Assembly (NCBI GenBank): GCA_905147135.1
Contig: LR990049.1
Coordinates: forward strand, 12,231,428-12,295,427
Origin: Blastobasis lacticolella
Lineage: Eukaryota > Arthropoda > Insecta > Lepidoptera > Blastobasidae
Length of the DNA stretch: 64,000 nt
Direction of reading: 5' to 3'
Shown here: positions 1-10,995 of the stretch, in pieces
How positions within the stretch are numbered: position 1 is the first letter of the stretch
How the letters are laid out: each line of letters starts with the position of its first letter
Notes under the pieces: model-generated
Databases searched by the model: none
What the model saw: the letters and a program-made list of their open reading frames with translations, nothing else
What the model was told of the DNA's origin: nothing
Translations under genes and position numbers: made by a program

Positions 1-975
1 TGACTCACCTAATTGCATTACGCTAAGGCTGGTCTAGTTTGGTCCAACGTCACAAAGCTCTACTTTCCTTTTTTGTAAATTCATTTTTTTATTATTTTTT
101 ATGATGTGTCTTTGGGCGAAATAAAGATGTGTCTATGACTAAGTTGCCTACTAATAGAAAAACCTAATAGCTCAAGGTAAAGCTATTCGTCTCAATAAAA
201 AGTCCCATTCCAGTGGCTATACAATAGTTCGGTCAATTTGTAAATGCCGTTCATCTAAGCGAGTACCAACGCAGTCCGGCGGGATCGAGACATTACCCGT
301 ATCACGGGGCCCGCTTCTTTCCGGACCCGTACGCGTCTAAATTAAAGGCCATTTGTTTAGTCGCCACCTCCGACGGCCATGGACGAAACGCTCTGCCGAT
401 AAACCGTTTATTCTCACAACATCTGTTTTCTCTATCAGTTACGAGGGGGTTAAGCCGAAAAATTAATTAGGGTGATCGTTATTTTTTATTTTTCACTCGA
501 GGCCGGACGCGGGATTAGAAATAAAAGTTTAATTTCTCGTTAATGTTAATTAAATTGTAAAATTCCAGTCGAGTGGACGAGATTATTTTGTTTTTGCTGT
601 AACTCGTCTTAGAATGGAGTCTTTCTGTGAAATTCGTGTTATGATATCTGTATTTTTTACGACTAGTGTAGATTTTAACAAAATATTTCTGTACTTTGAT
701 GAGTACTAACACTGTAATAATTTGGTTGATATTTCATTAACCAAGCAGCACAATGAAATGACACTGTAATGCACACATATCTACGGTACCTATTGAAAAA
801 TCCACAAGTTTCGTCTTCAATACCTAGTATCGACAAAATAAATTCAGTTGTCCTTATAATCCATTTCATGGATTTTTTATTATATTTAACGACAGTAAAC
901 GAGGTTATAATTTCCTTCGAAACTTAAATATATATCTACTACATGATAAGCAATATTGATACCCCACATCAACAG
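1..975. other. Unassigned AT-rich DNA
   Basis: I see no gene, RNA or repeat that I can support here. Short open frames are AT-driven and share nothing with known families. A GC-richer patch lies around 250-330. Confidence 0.5.
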
Positions 976-1039
976 ACTTGACACTCCCGACTTTCCACGA
1001 TCCTCTAGACAAGACTAAGAAGTTTCCTGTGTCTTCTAT

Positions 1040-1300
1040 TGATCGCCTTATCAGTGACATTTGTGCAGCGGGTACGGGCCGCAGTGCGTGCGTGGCTGTG
1101 CGGCCAGTGAGTGCATTTTGTCGTCCCAGCCGCTGGAGCGAGGTCACAGCGCCTCGGCGGGAACCGAGCAGCTAAGCCCCGACTCCCGACTCCCCAGATT
1201 TCTCCGGCTCTGAATATTGATGCTTTATAAATGCGAGAACCGCGAAGCGCACTTTACTCCACTTTTTGTTTGAGTTGTTCGTAGACTTTGAGAGCAATTT
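1040..1300 (+). promoter_or_regulatory. GC-rich patch with TATA-like box (tentative)
   Basis: This stretch is clearly richer in G+C and CpG than its surroundings and is followed by a TATAAA at 1226-1231. A promoter with its start near 1255 is possible. No clear insect initiator (TCAGT type) sits at the expected distance and no coding exon follows that I can recognise. A 65-residue open frame (978-1175) crosses it without family resemblance. This is inference from composition and one motif only. Confidence 0.15.
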
Positions 1301-1399
1301 GTTTCAGCGACTTTTTTCGCAGCAAACAAACACGACTCGGGGAGAAAATGTGTCTAGCTCGGGCGTGTTTGCTCGATCAGTTGCACAACGTGCTTTTTG

Positions 1400-3975
1400 T
1401 ATTTGGAACACATTGGGTACTTATATCTGCTGTTTATAGAATACGAACGTAACTGGATGTAAACTACCAATATTATTAACGAATTGCGGGCGGCATTTTG
1501 TTTGTATTTAGCAGTCGCAAATACAATAAAGGGGGTATCGAAAAACTCAACACAATGTATGTGGAATCTTTACAAGTCCATAGTAGGACCAGTAGGACTA
1601 TGTAGGTAATATCGATAAGTTTTTAAAAATTTATAAAGCGAGAGAGGGAGCTGTAAGTTCCGTCATTATTTGTTTTAGGGCGTCAAAGCTTGCGCAGTTC
1701 AAAGGTATTTCCCAGCGAGAGCTGCCGACTCGGGCCGCCGATTTGAGCTCCGCTACGTGAGCACTTATCCCAAATTAGTAGGGTGCCTCTCGGATCCGCC
1801 ATCGGCGTAACACGCGATGGGGCGTGAGATCGGCTTGCGCCGAGTTAAACCGATCCTGTCTAAACGGGCACGAGCAGACATTCGTCGTGGTCCCGTTCCG
1901 GAACATATTTCAAGACAGACGGCCTCCCCGGCATCCAAATTATCCCATTTCTTCCGATAAACTGCCGAAATTAGGATGTAAGCTTCCAAGTGACAGGTAT
2001 TCCCGGTTCATGACAATAAATCCCGTCTGTCCCATATATAATTTATTACCGACATTTTTCAACGATCCCCTTGTTTTGTTTAGGTACGTGAAAGTTTTTC
2101 GATACGTCCAGATACCTTTCATATTTTACGTGACGACCGTGAAAAAAATGACACAGTTAAAGCACTATGCAAATGAATTCTTCCCTTCGGAGGCGTACGT
2201 AACCGGAGCTTCGTAACCAGCTACGTACCAAACAAAATTCTTCTTTAAACGAATATAAAAAACGAATTTCAATAAGAGCTTTCTATTATGGTAACAGCTG
2301 TGTTCTATTTCCACTATATTTTCAAATAGAAAAGTTATTTTTTATCCATATAACTAGTTAGCATGCACGAATACTCCATAAAAACAGAGCGAACAAGATA
2401 TCCACATAAAGTTTATCGGCGAGACTGCTTTAAGATAACACAGCTCTTCTAATCAATTGTAAAACGAAACGCTTTTCCATCAATGCCCCGTTGTTGCGTC
2501 GAACAAAAGTCTTTCGCCCGTGCAGACTCTACTAAACCTTATTGTGAGCTTCCCGGCGTTTAAAATAAAACAGAGATCCGACAGGCAACGCTCCATAATA
2601 GCTCATTCTGTTCTCTAATGCTGCAATTAGAACGGAAAATACCTACTAGTCAAAGGATTTGTCTCTCGTTAATGAAGACTACAAAACATCAGCCGTTTTT
2701 TCTCTCGGAAAACATTCGAGTAATTGATATTTACTGGGCGCTCCGTAAAGCCCTTTTTAGTGAAATTAAAAGAAATAAGAACTTTTTATTCTGTCTTCTC
2801 CGTCTTCCAGACACTGCTCAGCTTTTTAAATTGCTGTTTTAGCATTCATACAATTGTTTACTGTCGCAAGGGTAAACTTGGTTTATTTTTAATGGGTTTA
2901 GATGTTTCCCCGAGGAAACAGTCAGCTACAGAGTCTACTATCTATTATTAGTTTTAGAAAAATATTTGCATTGTCTATTGCTTCAGTGTACATCACACCA
3001 TTGTGCCACAAAACACTAATACCGGCACCGTGACTAACCTATCTATAAAACACTATCAATATTTAATAGTAATTTATAGAAACACCTCTATCAAAACAGT
3101 TTCTACAAAATTCACAGCCACGAAAACATACATTCAATACTTAAACGCTCGTTTGAAAAACTCGTAAGAGAAATTCACCGTGTCGTTAGCAAACAGAAAC
3201 GCGACGTTCGTTTAATTAAAATTCTTGGGAATTTATTTACTTATTCAATAAATGGGAGCGACGGAACGGATGTAAAGAAAAAATACAACCGCATTATTAA
3301 CCTATTTTAGACACTGCAGAAAGAGACAGAGTGGATGATTAATTAACAGCGAGCTGGCCGCAAACGCAGCTCCTTTACAGAGGCGGTCCGCGGGAACTTT
3401 AATATGGGGCCTTACAAAGAGGGCCCCTACGCGGCGTTGTGTGTATCGCAGAGCAGAACCGCTAGCTGAAATGCTTTGCATAGTTTCATCATCTCTTCGT
3501 ATTTACGTGCAGGACAAACAGACATAATTTCTGCCGCATTGGGACTTAACGGATTTTCGTAACATATTACGTAATTCGTACGTGAGTGCTACTTTCGAAT
3601 TTATGGAACTAATTATGACTAATTATCGATTTACAATAAACTGACAGTTGCTGTTGCACATCCCACTTTTTAGTCTCGGCCCCGTTGCGAGCTACGCCCC
3701 TGTCGGCTTGCGAAGGAAAACTTAATTACTTTTCTCGGCAGAATCATAAAACTGAATAATTCATACACTAGCTGCAAGGACAGTCTTGAATGTGTGACGT
3801 AGTCGCCACTTCATTCGGGTACTCGGCTTAAATTGAATTGCCTCTTGCATGGCGGCGCTGTAATTTTAGGTAGCTAATTTCGGGGAAACAGTGTTTCAGC
3901 CGATTATTGCTTTGTCCGTTACGTAAATGGACAACGGGTTTCGCTCTCTTCGTTACAGAGTCGTTATGTAGTTAT
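1400..3975. other. Unassigned DNA
   Basis: No recognisable gene or repeat. The 130-residue open frame at 1824-2216 has no domain, signal peptide or family resemblance and reads as chance coding in a locally GC-richer stretch. Confidence 0.45.
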
Positions 3976-3984
3976 TACCGGGAA

Positions 3985-4206
3985 CAGTTCGGCTTTGCCT
4001 GGCATTGTCAGACACGGTACGGCTCTGCCTAGCATTACAGGGCGCGGTTGGGCTCTGCCTAGCATAGTCGGGCCCGGTCCGCCTCTGCGTGGCATTGTTG
4101 TTGTCGGGCGTGGTCGGGCTCTGGCTTGCGTTGTCGGCTACAGTCTAACTCTGCCTGGCATTGTCGCGCGCTGCCTGGCTTTGCCGGGGATGGTCCGCCT
4201 GTGCCA
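3985..4206. repeat. Degenerate minisatellite, 30-bp unit
   Basis: About seven imperfect head-to-tail units of the form ggtcGGgCTCTGCCTaGCATtgtcgggc. Unit starts are near 3985, 4016, 4046, 4076, 4112, 4142 and 4172; the unit starting at 4076 carries about 6 extra bases. Because the unit is a multiple of three, the array stays open on both strands. The plus frame gives a 10-residue repeat resembling LPGIVGRGRA inside a 106-residue frame (3995-4315). This is what an in-frame minisatellite does by itself, so I do not call a gene. Confidence 0.8.
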
Positions 4207-4704
4207 TCTGTCGACGTTGCCAGCCTGGGGTAGGCGTGCTCCGGTTCTAGGACCGCCAATATGTCACTATATATTTCCATCCTATTTTCCTATCACTGTC
4301 TTCTTTGATGATTGAAAGAGATATTTCTACTAAAACATGAATTTTGAATTTCACTTTCTAGACTCATAAACATGGCAGCTAAGCATTAGTTTCCGTAGGC
4401 GTATCAGAATCTCACCAGCAGCGATAGACTTCATCCATTACACTATTTTGGTGTAAGTTACTCGAAATAAAAGTATATATACAAATACAACATCATCGAT
4501 CACCTCAGCGTAGTTCAAGATACTGACATTCGATCTGCAGGATAGCTCTCATGGGACACGAGTCATGTCTATGTAGATGTTGCTGAGACTTGTCGGATGT
4601 GGTCGGAATACAATAAAGTTTCGGTGTTTTTATCATTGTTGGTATTTTAAGTAGGTATTTTTGTAAAACATAGGTATTATTATATGATTTGTTTTCTTAG
4701 TGTA

Positions 4705-4916
4705 ATCATCATCACAGCCCATAACAGTCCACTGCAGGACTTAGAGCCTCTCCCACGAAAGGGAAGGTTATTGCCATAATCTCCACGCTTGGCAGGCGGG
4801 TTGGAGATCGCAGTGTTGTAAATATAACAATGGAAAACGCTGCTGCCCATTTTCCAGCCTACGGAGACTCTAGACATTTTACCTCGGAAACAATAGTCGC
4901 CTTGAACGACACCCAC
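4705..4916 (-). repeat. RTE-type LINE/SINE 3' tail (decayed)
   Basis: The segment opens with catcatcacagcccataaca, then gtccactgcaggacttagag and cctctcccacgaaaggga. It continues through ataatctccacgcttggc and gggttggagatcgcag. This string order matches my memory of a very common lepidopteran repeat tail in reverse orientation. The CAT-rich edge is the 3' terminal simple repeat. The 78-residue minus frame across it is a by-product. Confidence 0.6.
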
Positions 4917-4921
4917 AAGTG

Positions 4922-4975
4922 TTAGGGGTTGGTGCTATTCTACTCTGCCGGACACCACACGGCCATTTACACACA
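4922..4975 (-). repeat. Fragment of dispersed repeat family P
   Basis: Reverse-complement similarity to 11835-11950 and 45965-46090 over the core 'gtggtgttctataggcagaatagattatggca'-like block (here read as ggttggtgctattctactct, then gccggacaccacacggcc). The three copies define a dispersed family. I do not recognise its class with certainty. Confidence 0.5.
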
Positions 4976-4979
4976 CTTA

Positions 4980-5984
4980 GTGTAATCGTGAATAATAATT
5001 AATGTTGTTTTGTGAAGGAAATTTATGACGTACTAAAAATTTTAGTTAATGCATTGGTTTATAAATCGCTCGTACGTCTGCCGAGAATACGAGTAGTAAG
5101 TAACAACTTGCAGTAAAATTATTATAACTTTACTGTACTCCAGATACTCGTATACTTTTAAATACTAATGTCATGTATAATACATTAGAATAAACCTTCT
5201 AACCACATGACTACCTCTTTATATAAACCATTACTAAAAAGTCGATTGCAAAAAACTCTAAAATAAAACAATACCGTCCACGAAACACCAGTCGTCTCCT
5301 GTAACAACGTATCAATATTGCATTAAAACCTGCATTGCAATACTACAAGAGAACGGCAAAAGATTACCACATTTCATGAACAGTATGTGGGATTCTGCGA
5401 AAAGAGGACAGAAAGTACCCGGTTAACCGCTTCTCTCGCAATCCCTGAGGATCCAGGGACACGTTCCATTCGCTCAGCACTCCAGCTTATACAACTCTCA
5501 AAGACAATTTCACTGTTCTTTCTCCGGCTCTGTAGAGCTTTGGATATAGCTGACATATAATTTCGATTCGATGCGTCGACCGCCCTGGCTGGCATAGGGG
5601 ATTTTGCTAGATCGAAACGTGTACGTGAGATGTATGAAAAGTTGTCGGTGTCGATGAGTTGTGTTTTTGTAGGTATTTAATTAGGTAGGTATTTACTGGC
5701 TTGTTGTTCAAGAAGATAGACGGGAAGAAAGTTCGGTTATTGATTGTTAATTTTTACCATCCAAAAAAAAGGTTGGTATTAGGTATATATGTTTAGAAAC
5801 ATGGAATACATGGTCGTATCGTAGTTCTCGAAAAGTTGGACAAAATTCCAATTCATTTTTATATGAAATCGAATTTCATGGAGATTAGTACTGTCTTGTT
5901 TAATCGAAGCCCTTTTAGTAGTTTAAAGAGGTGTTACAGGTTAAGAAAGGACCTTGTAGTATTTGGGATGACGAACAAAAGTTC
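4980..5984. other. Unassigned AT-rich DNA
   Basis: Nothing recognisable. A 73-residue minus frame at 5374-5595 has no family resemblance. Confidence 0.45.
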
Positions 5985-6130
5985 TAGTTCTCTGTCAAGG
6001 TTATGCACCAGCTGACCAACGTTTTGTGGCTCTCCTATAACTCGCCTGTCGTGACAAAGTGGAATTTTTACGTACTAGACGACGTAGGATCAGCTACGGT
6101 GCCCTCATAGTCTATTATTAATGGTGGCCA
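5985..6130. repeat. Dispersed repeat shared with 29755-29885
   Basis: The blocks acaaagtggaatttttacgt and gccctcatagtctatt match 29816-29880 (acaaagtggaatttttcttt, gccctcacagtctatg) in the same orientation and spacing. Both copies run into a 'ggcc' edge. The class is unknown; a LINE 3' region is a reasonable guess. Confidence 0.5.
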
Positions 6131-6699
6131 CGGCACTCGTATTCAATTATTTTCATATTTTATTATCTACATTTAAGTGCCTACATTTAAGCCTTGTATA
6201 ATTAAACACAATTGTAACGCTCAAATTCCATTTGTGACTATACCGAAACGCAGTTTGTGTACTCGGGTGGCAACAAACACAGGAACTGCCAGGAGCCACA
6301 AACAGCGAAATAAATGCTATCCTCGACATGTTTTTGGCGTGGCAGTAAATTTCATTTTCGTCCAAATGTATTTATTCTGTAACCGGACAACATGACAGAT
6401 TTATTTCCAACTTCTGCGGCTCAAACTCTTTCAAGATTGCGAAGTTAGACCCACCCGGCGGTTTTTACAGCAAAAGTGGATTAAGATTTCCTCTATGGGA
6501 AGGTAATATTTCACATTATGGTAGGTTCTCATGATTTATAGGCTAACTTCTGGAAGTTTTGCATGTCATCCACTGGGCTCCTTTGCGAAATTTTCCAAGG
6601 GAACTTTAAACTTCTTGCTTTAGATGGATGAGGGTGACTTACGTATGCTTTTTGTCTATGCCATTAGATGTTAGGTACACGGAAGACGCGAGATAGTGG

Positions 6700-6769
6700 C
6701 TGCTTTGCACTATTTAATTTAACCGTATTTGTTCTTACAAATAAGTTTAAATTAAATAGTACAAAGCAG
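6700..6769. repeat. Near-perfect 70-nt hairpin
   Basis: Two 33-nt arms (6700-6732 and 6737-6769) are reverse complements apart from four positions: one near the base and three together near residue 24-26 of the arm. The loop is the four bases tctt. Length, tiny loop and one internal bulge are the geometry of a pre-miRNA-like stem, and equally of a minimal palindromic element. I do not recognise a known miRNA seed, and the sequence is AT-rich. No second copy was seen in the window. Confidence 0.7.
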
Positions 6770-8043
6770 TTCTCGCTTATCCAGGAAACTATAAAAGCTT
6801 TTAACTACTTGTACGATAATCGACTGTTCATCAAATTTATAGATAGTTGTGGTACTCGTCCTAAATAATAAAACTGAATTCTATGAGTCTAAGAATCCCA
6901 TTTATATCTTGAAAATTTGTTCTTAAACGCATAATTACACAGTCAAAGTCTATTCGGCTAACATATTTCTATGAACGAGCTGTGCGCCACGCCAATAAAC
7001 GGCCACAGCCGTTCAGTGATTAAAACCAAGTCTCGATTCGCACCTAATGGAAGCTAACCTATTTCAATCACCACGGAAAAGCTCTGTTAAATCAATAATG
7101 GTCTCCGTTACAGTCGGAAGTCGATCTATCAGATTCGCGGACCCCTTTTACATCAATAGCTTGTAATCTATGGCTAAGAATGTTTGCCACTAGTGTTGAT
7201 TAATGGGGGCCGACTCACGGATTGTTCGAGCGAGATGAGTTCTGAAGAAGCATTCACAGCCCGTGAAATTAACTTTCGTCGCTTTTCTAAGGGCTGTCAG
7301 TTTGTTGGCAAGAGTGGGAGCATTTCGCCTTTGTGACCCAATATTTCAAACGTTATTGGAAACGTTTGATGCCCGCCATTTCTCTTGGACTGATATTTTG
7401 GCTCGGCACTCTTTCGCTCGACGGGAAAGTGCTATTGCTCATTTAAGTTTTATGCCCTGTATCTACCTTCTTCAATATTTATTGCATCATCAAGTGGATA
7501 ATTATACCGTGAACATTAAATGTCCAACTTACTGTATTACTTTACTGTTACAAGTGTTGATAAGTCTTTAAGTACAGTCGTGCTTATTATACAATATCAA
7601 ATAAAGAAGCTAGGGCATAAATAAATACAAAAATGTCAATACTCCTGACAATACATCAAAAATAAAGGCAGTTTTAAATGAGTAATTAAGTCCAATAAAC
7701 TGATTAATTAAATTCATAACACAATTACCTTTCGCAAAGTTGCCAGCACCCAAAATGGATATCCATCCACTTTTGAAAGGACACACGATAAATAATAACA
7801 ATACCACGTTATTACGTTCCATCGTGTAATTCAACCAAATGTGAAATTTCGTGGTGACAATTTGTCGGCGCGTCGGCCACGTTAATGTAGCCTAATAGCG
7901 ATGCGAATTTCACTATGATTTAGTAACGATGTTAACACGACAGCTGGAATTAGGCATCGATCCGACGTAAACTAAACTTTGACGCGTCTATGAAGAATGT
8001 TGTTGTAGTTGTGTTAGTTTTAGTCCTTTTTGCGGTTGACGGT
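6770..8043. other. Unassigned DNA
   Basis: Open frames at 7263-7571 (plus, 102 residues) and 7610-7834 (minus, 74 residues) have no recognisable domain. No repeats were seen that recur in the window. Confidence 0.4.
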
Positions 8044-8145
8044 GACGACTTCTTGAAAATATGACTTCTCAGAATGACGACTTCTCGAAATGATGACTTC
8101 TAGAAACTTAGTCGAATTTCAACCCTGGTCAACCAACCAGGGTTG
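8044..8145. repeat. Short tandem repeat (about 16 bp) plus small palindrome
   Basis: Four units of 'gacgacttctcgaaat' type lie in 8044-8107. They are followed by a perfect 10-bp-arm hairpin (8120-8129 and 8136-8145, caaccctggt / accagggttg). A related repeat in opposite orientation occurs at 26221-26258, and both have an 'attaaccg' block nearby (here duplicated at 8196-8212 and 8228-8244). Confidence 0.7.
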
Positions 8146-8315
8146 ACCTTAGTCAACCTTTACTAGACCCACTAAAACTTATCCCAAGTTTAAGTGTCAT
8201 TAACCGCCGTGGTCGTTTTAAGAAGTGGTCATTAACCGTTGTGGTAGGTAATTGTCAAAAAGACATGTCTCACAAGTATTTCTGCAAATCGCACTAAAAG
8301 AAGGCATTTAAGGCA

Positions 8316-8347
8316 CCCCCCCCCCCCCCTCCCCCTCCTCCCCTTTT
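8316..8347. repeat. Poly-C / pyrimidine tract
   Basis: Fourteen consecutive C (8316-8329) followed by C/T-only sequence to about 8347. This is a mononucleotide microsatellite and likely length-variable. Confidence 0.9.
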
Positions 8348-8440
8348 GTTGGAGTGCTGCAACGTTGGTTTATTTTATTGATTATATAGTAGTGCTACAT
8401 TCTGTGTGGCCATGTTAGAGAGCTGGCGCGGGGGCCAGGG

Positions 8441-9115
8441 TCTACCTTCAATAGCCAAACTCTAACATAAGACTACTCCATCCTAAAATTAAATGTAACG
8501 GATCGCGCCAAAAATCACAGGCGGGAGATAGTCTACAATATTATTACGATACAAAAACTTAGTTTCCGTTTTTACTGTTGAAACCATACTGTTTTTTATT
8601 CTAGACTATCCAGGCCTTAGACCACCATCTCACCTGGTGGTAAGTGACGATGCGGTCGAATATGGAGCATGCCTGCCTAGGAACAGCCTATTCACTCTAG
8701 CTTTGAAGGCGTCCAGATTAGATCAGGGAACACACTCGAAGGCAACGCGTTTCGTTCCTTAGCCGTTCGCATTATAAAGATTGAACCGAAGCGGCTCGTG
8801 CGGGTAGCTGGAAGATCCGCAACATAAGGATGAAGCGCTCGCCCAGATCGCGTTTCCCGATGGCAGAAAGAGGCCGACGGAATGAGGTCGTGCAACTGTT
8901 TCGCACACTCTCCGAAATGCAACCTGTAGAAGACCGACAGACACGCAACCCTACGCCGATGCTCAAGCATCGAAGATCAAGGCTCTGCAGCTTAGCATCA
9001 ATCAATCAATTGCGGATCACAAATAATCTTAATACTCACAGTGTAGTTTAAAGCCTGCTTGTGCCGTACAAAGGGGATATTTGGGGGCCACTAATACCGC
9101 CTTTTCTCAGTGTCT
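8441..9115. repeat. Unknown repeat, tandem copy A (split by LINE)
   Basis: Left part 8441-8590 aligns with 9120-9252 (tctaccttcaatagcc versus tctactttcgatagcc, then the gccaaactctaacat and caggcgggaga blocks). Right part 9021-9115 aligns with 9961-10046 (the 'agtgtag' block, then gggggccactaat). The two parts are separated by a minus-strand LINE fragment whose poly(T) edge starts just after accatact. The unit is therefore one element interrupted by a LINE, repeated in tandem as copy B. Confidence 0.55.
8630..9005 (-). pseudogene. CR1/Rex-like LINE reverse transcriptase, C-terminal fragment
   Basis: Minus-strand reading gives the C-terminal tail of a non-LTR reverse transcriptase: a DAKLQSL start, then EHRRRVACLSVFYRLHFGEC, a HPYVADLPATRTSRF block, and MRTAKERNALPSSVFPD. 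The open frame 8692-8970 covers most of it. One frameshift lies near 8975, joining DAKLQSL to the EHRRR frame. A second lies near 8715, after which the frame continues as FKARVNRLFLGRHAPYS and ends in SSLTTR with the stop at 8630-8632. The plus-strand fragment at 44584-44727 ends with the same SSLTTR, so both belong to one family. The copy is 5'-truncated (no palm domain) and sits inside the unknown repeat copy A. It is dead. Family assignment (CR1-like) is from memory of the tail. Confidence 0.75.
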
Positions 9116-9343
9116 AGTGTCTACTTTCGATAGCCAGACTCTAACATATAGACTTCATCCTAATATACAAAATAAGCACGCCTGGAGTCGCAGGCGAGAG
9201 TTATTTTACAATATTACATCAAAACAATAAACTTAGACCCCATACAGTTACATTTTTTTTTCTTTTTGTAAGAAGCTTGATCACATTAAAGCGGCCATGT
9301 CGCTCCATACTGTTACAGTCTGTGGAGATGGGTTAGAGTGAAG

Positions 9344-9905
9344 TTACCTTCGCTTCAAACCCATCCTGACCAGTTTATATAGCGCCCTGGCGTCCTTCGA
9401 TAATGGGAAAGCCAGGATACTATTACATCCACCGACTGTCAAAATTTTTTTACAATATAAATGCATGTTTATTCTATGTTGTTCGTTTCGCACGCATTCC
9501 ATTATGATATGATAAACATCTTCGACGGAATTACACTCACTACAATTGGGAGAGTCTGATTTTCCCATCATATACGCAAATTTATTTAAAGGAATGTGTC
9601 CGGAACGAATTCTAAATGCTAACACTAATTCGTCTCTACTCAAACAGTTATCGATCCAAGGATTATTCAACGGCTCTGGTTGTATAGTTCTGTACCAAAT
9701 GCCAACATATTTCGATCGCCTATCGAAATGTTCACTCCATAATTCGTAACACTGTCTCTTCGCCAAATGTAAACATTCAGTAAAGAATGGAAGCCTATTC
9801 ACTACACAGCCTTCTGACGCCGCTTCCTTTGCCAATCCATCTACTGTTTCATTATGTGCTATGCCACTATGCGATGGGATGCACTGAAGATATATGGTCT
9901 TTGAT
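9344..9905 (-). pseudogene. I/R1-like LINE: end of RNase H plus C-terminal Cys/His region
   Basis: Read on the minus strand from 9905, the frame gives KTIYLQCIPSHSGIAHNETV followed by DGLAKEAASEG. This is the last part of an RNase H domain, with the conserved His of the PSH motif and the Asp of the NE-x-x-D motif present. Downstream come AFRIRSGHIPLNKFAYMMG and the zinc-knuckle-like CSECNSVEDVYHIIMEC (Cys-x2-Cys ... His ... Cys) typical of the C-terminus of I/Jockey-type polyproteins. The frame then runs open to a stop at 9344. RNase H points to the I, R1, LOA or related clades. Everything upstream (endonuclease, reverse transcriptase, start of RNase H) is missing, so this is a 5'-truncated copy with an intact 3' reading frame. 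A poly(T) tract at 9248-9269 fits the reverse-strand tail. Confidence 0.8.
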
Positions 9906-9979
9906 TGATTTTGTACTTACTGTTGTACTGTACTGTTACAGTTACTGTTGAAACCATACTTAATAATCCCAGTGTAGTA

Positions 9980-10010
9980 CTACGCCACACGTTTTAAATG
10001 TGTGGCGTAG
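9980..10010. repeat. Perfect 11-bp-arm hairpin
   Basis: ctacgccacac (9980-9990) and gtgtggcgtag (10000-10010) are exact reverse complements around a 9-nt loop. It lies within repeat copy B. Confidence 0.8.
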
Positions 10011-10283
10011 AAAGTGGATAGGTGGGGGCCACTAATGGCCGCCGCGCGTCACACTCTTGTCAATAAACGCTGGGCTTTTAATGATGCCTTTGTTGAAGTA
10101 GGCCAATTACTACCGGACGCGTAGGCGGTTGGATTATTTTGAAGAATTATTTCAATTTTGTTTGATGTTTTGACGGGTATATGAATTTTTAGGTAGCGTC
10201 TAAATAGTTGTTCGTGAGCATTTTGTTTATTGGATACACTACCCACGGCCGCGACTTCGTTCGCGTATACCTACTTTACATCT

Positions 10284-10440
10284 ACCTACCCTTTTTTCCT
10301 TGCTTATAAACCTTCCTCTGGAATCACTTCATCTAATATAAGAAATCTGAGTGCTACTTGTGAAGCTTGTGAAGCTACTTTGTATTATACTATGTATAGA
10401 AAAAAGCGGTATCTACAGCATTTGAAAAACTTATTCACAT
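10284..10440 (-). repeat. Dispersed repeat family H
   Basis: The sequence tctacctacccttttttcct, then gcttataaaccttcctctgg, recurs at 16626-16790, 42500-42670 and (opposite strand) 53598-53735. The far end in each copy is 'ctttgttttatactatgta' or close to it. This is a moderate-copy lepidopteran-type repeat; a Helitron-like or MITE origin is possible but not shown. Confidence 0.6.
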
Positions 10441-10444
10441 GATA

Positions 10445-10715
10445 GATTTTAGTCTTCTAATAAAATCAAATCACTTACTTATTTTTCGTTAGAATTAAAC
10501 TAGTTTCTATGCTATTATACTAACCAACGATGTTACTACTCTTTTTGTTTAACGGGCTATGCATCTCCTGTAGCCAGGATCTACAGCGGCGACCACACTC
10601 AGTTTCTGAGTTGTGATACTCATAAGTAATTTCTCTACTCTTGTTTAAATATTCGACAATAAAAAGTCCGTAGATATACTAAAAAAATCCGACGGAGGCT
10701 GCTATTGCCATTTTT
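10445..10715. other. Unassigned DNA
   Basis: Nothing recognisable. Confidence 0.4.
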
Positions 10716-10717
10716 TT

Positions 10718-10870
10718 TTTATGTCATACGTTAGGCAAACAGGCAAGCGGGCCACCTGATGGAAAGTGGTCACCACTGCCTATAGACATTAGCAACACCA
10801 AGAGTATCGCTAATGCGTTGCCCACCTCTATAACACGTCCATATCCACGTCCACGTATGGCACGCCGTGC
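10718..10870 (-). repeat. SINE/LINE 3' tail, 'cacctgatggaaagtggtc' family
   Basis: The A-rich tail appears as a T tract at 10711-10720. It is followed by gtcatacgttaggcaaacag, caagcgggccacctgatgg and the cattagcaacacc / gcgttgcccacctctataac blocks. Same family as 31068-31206, 37768-38098, 49268-49617 and 56384-56520. Only the 3' part is present. Confidence 0.75.
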
Positions 10871-10995
10871 CATATTCTATTCCCTATTTCAATCAATATA
10901 CGCCATTAATTTTTTTTTCATCTTGGTAAATTAAATACGTGCCAAACTTTATTTAACTCAAATAATAAAAAAAATTACAGATATAAATATAGTAT

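Larger units (their letters stand above)
9120..10046. repeat. Unknown repeat, tandem copy B (split by LINE)
   Basis: Second copy of the element described at 8441-9115. The left part is 9120-9252; after the interrupting LINE (about 9253-9940) it resumes with gttactgttgaaaccatact at 9941-9960 and runs to about 10046. In copy A the same gttgaaaccatact junction marks the LINE insertion edge. The two copies thus have independent LINE insertions close to the same place. Confidence 0.55.

Noticed and set aside
3995..4315. Repeat protein with 10-residue units
   Set aside because: The frame is a consequence of a 30-bp minisatellite; no start context, signal peptide or continuation supports translation.
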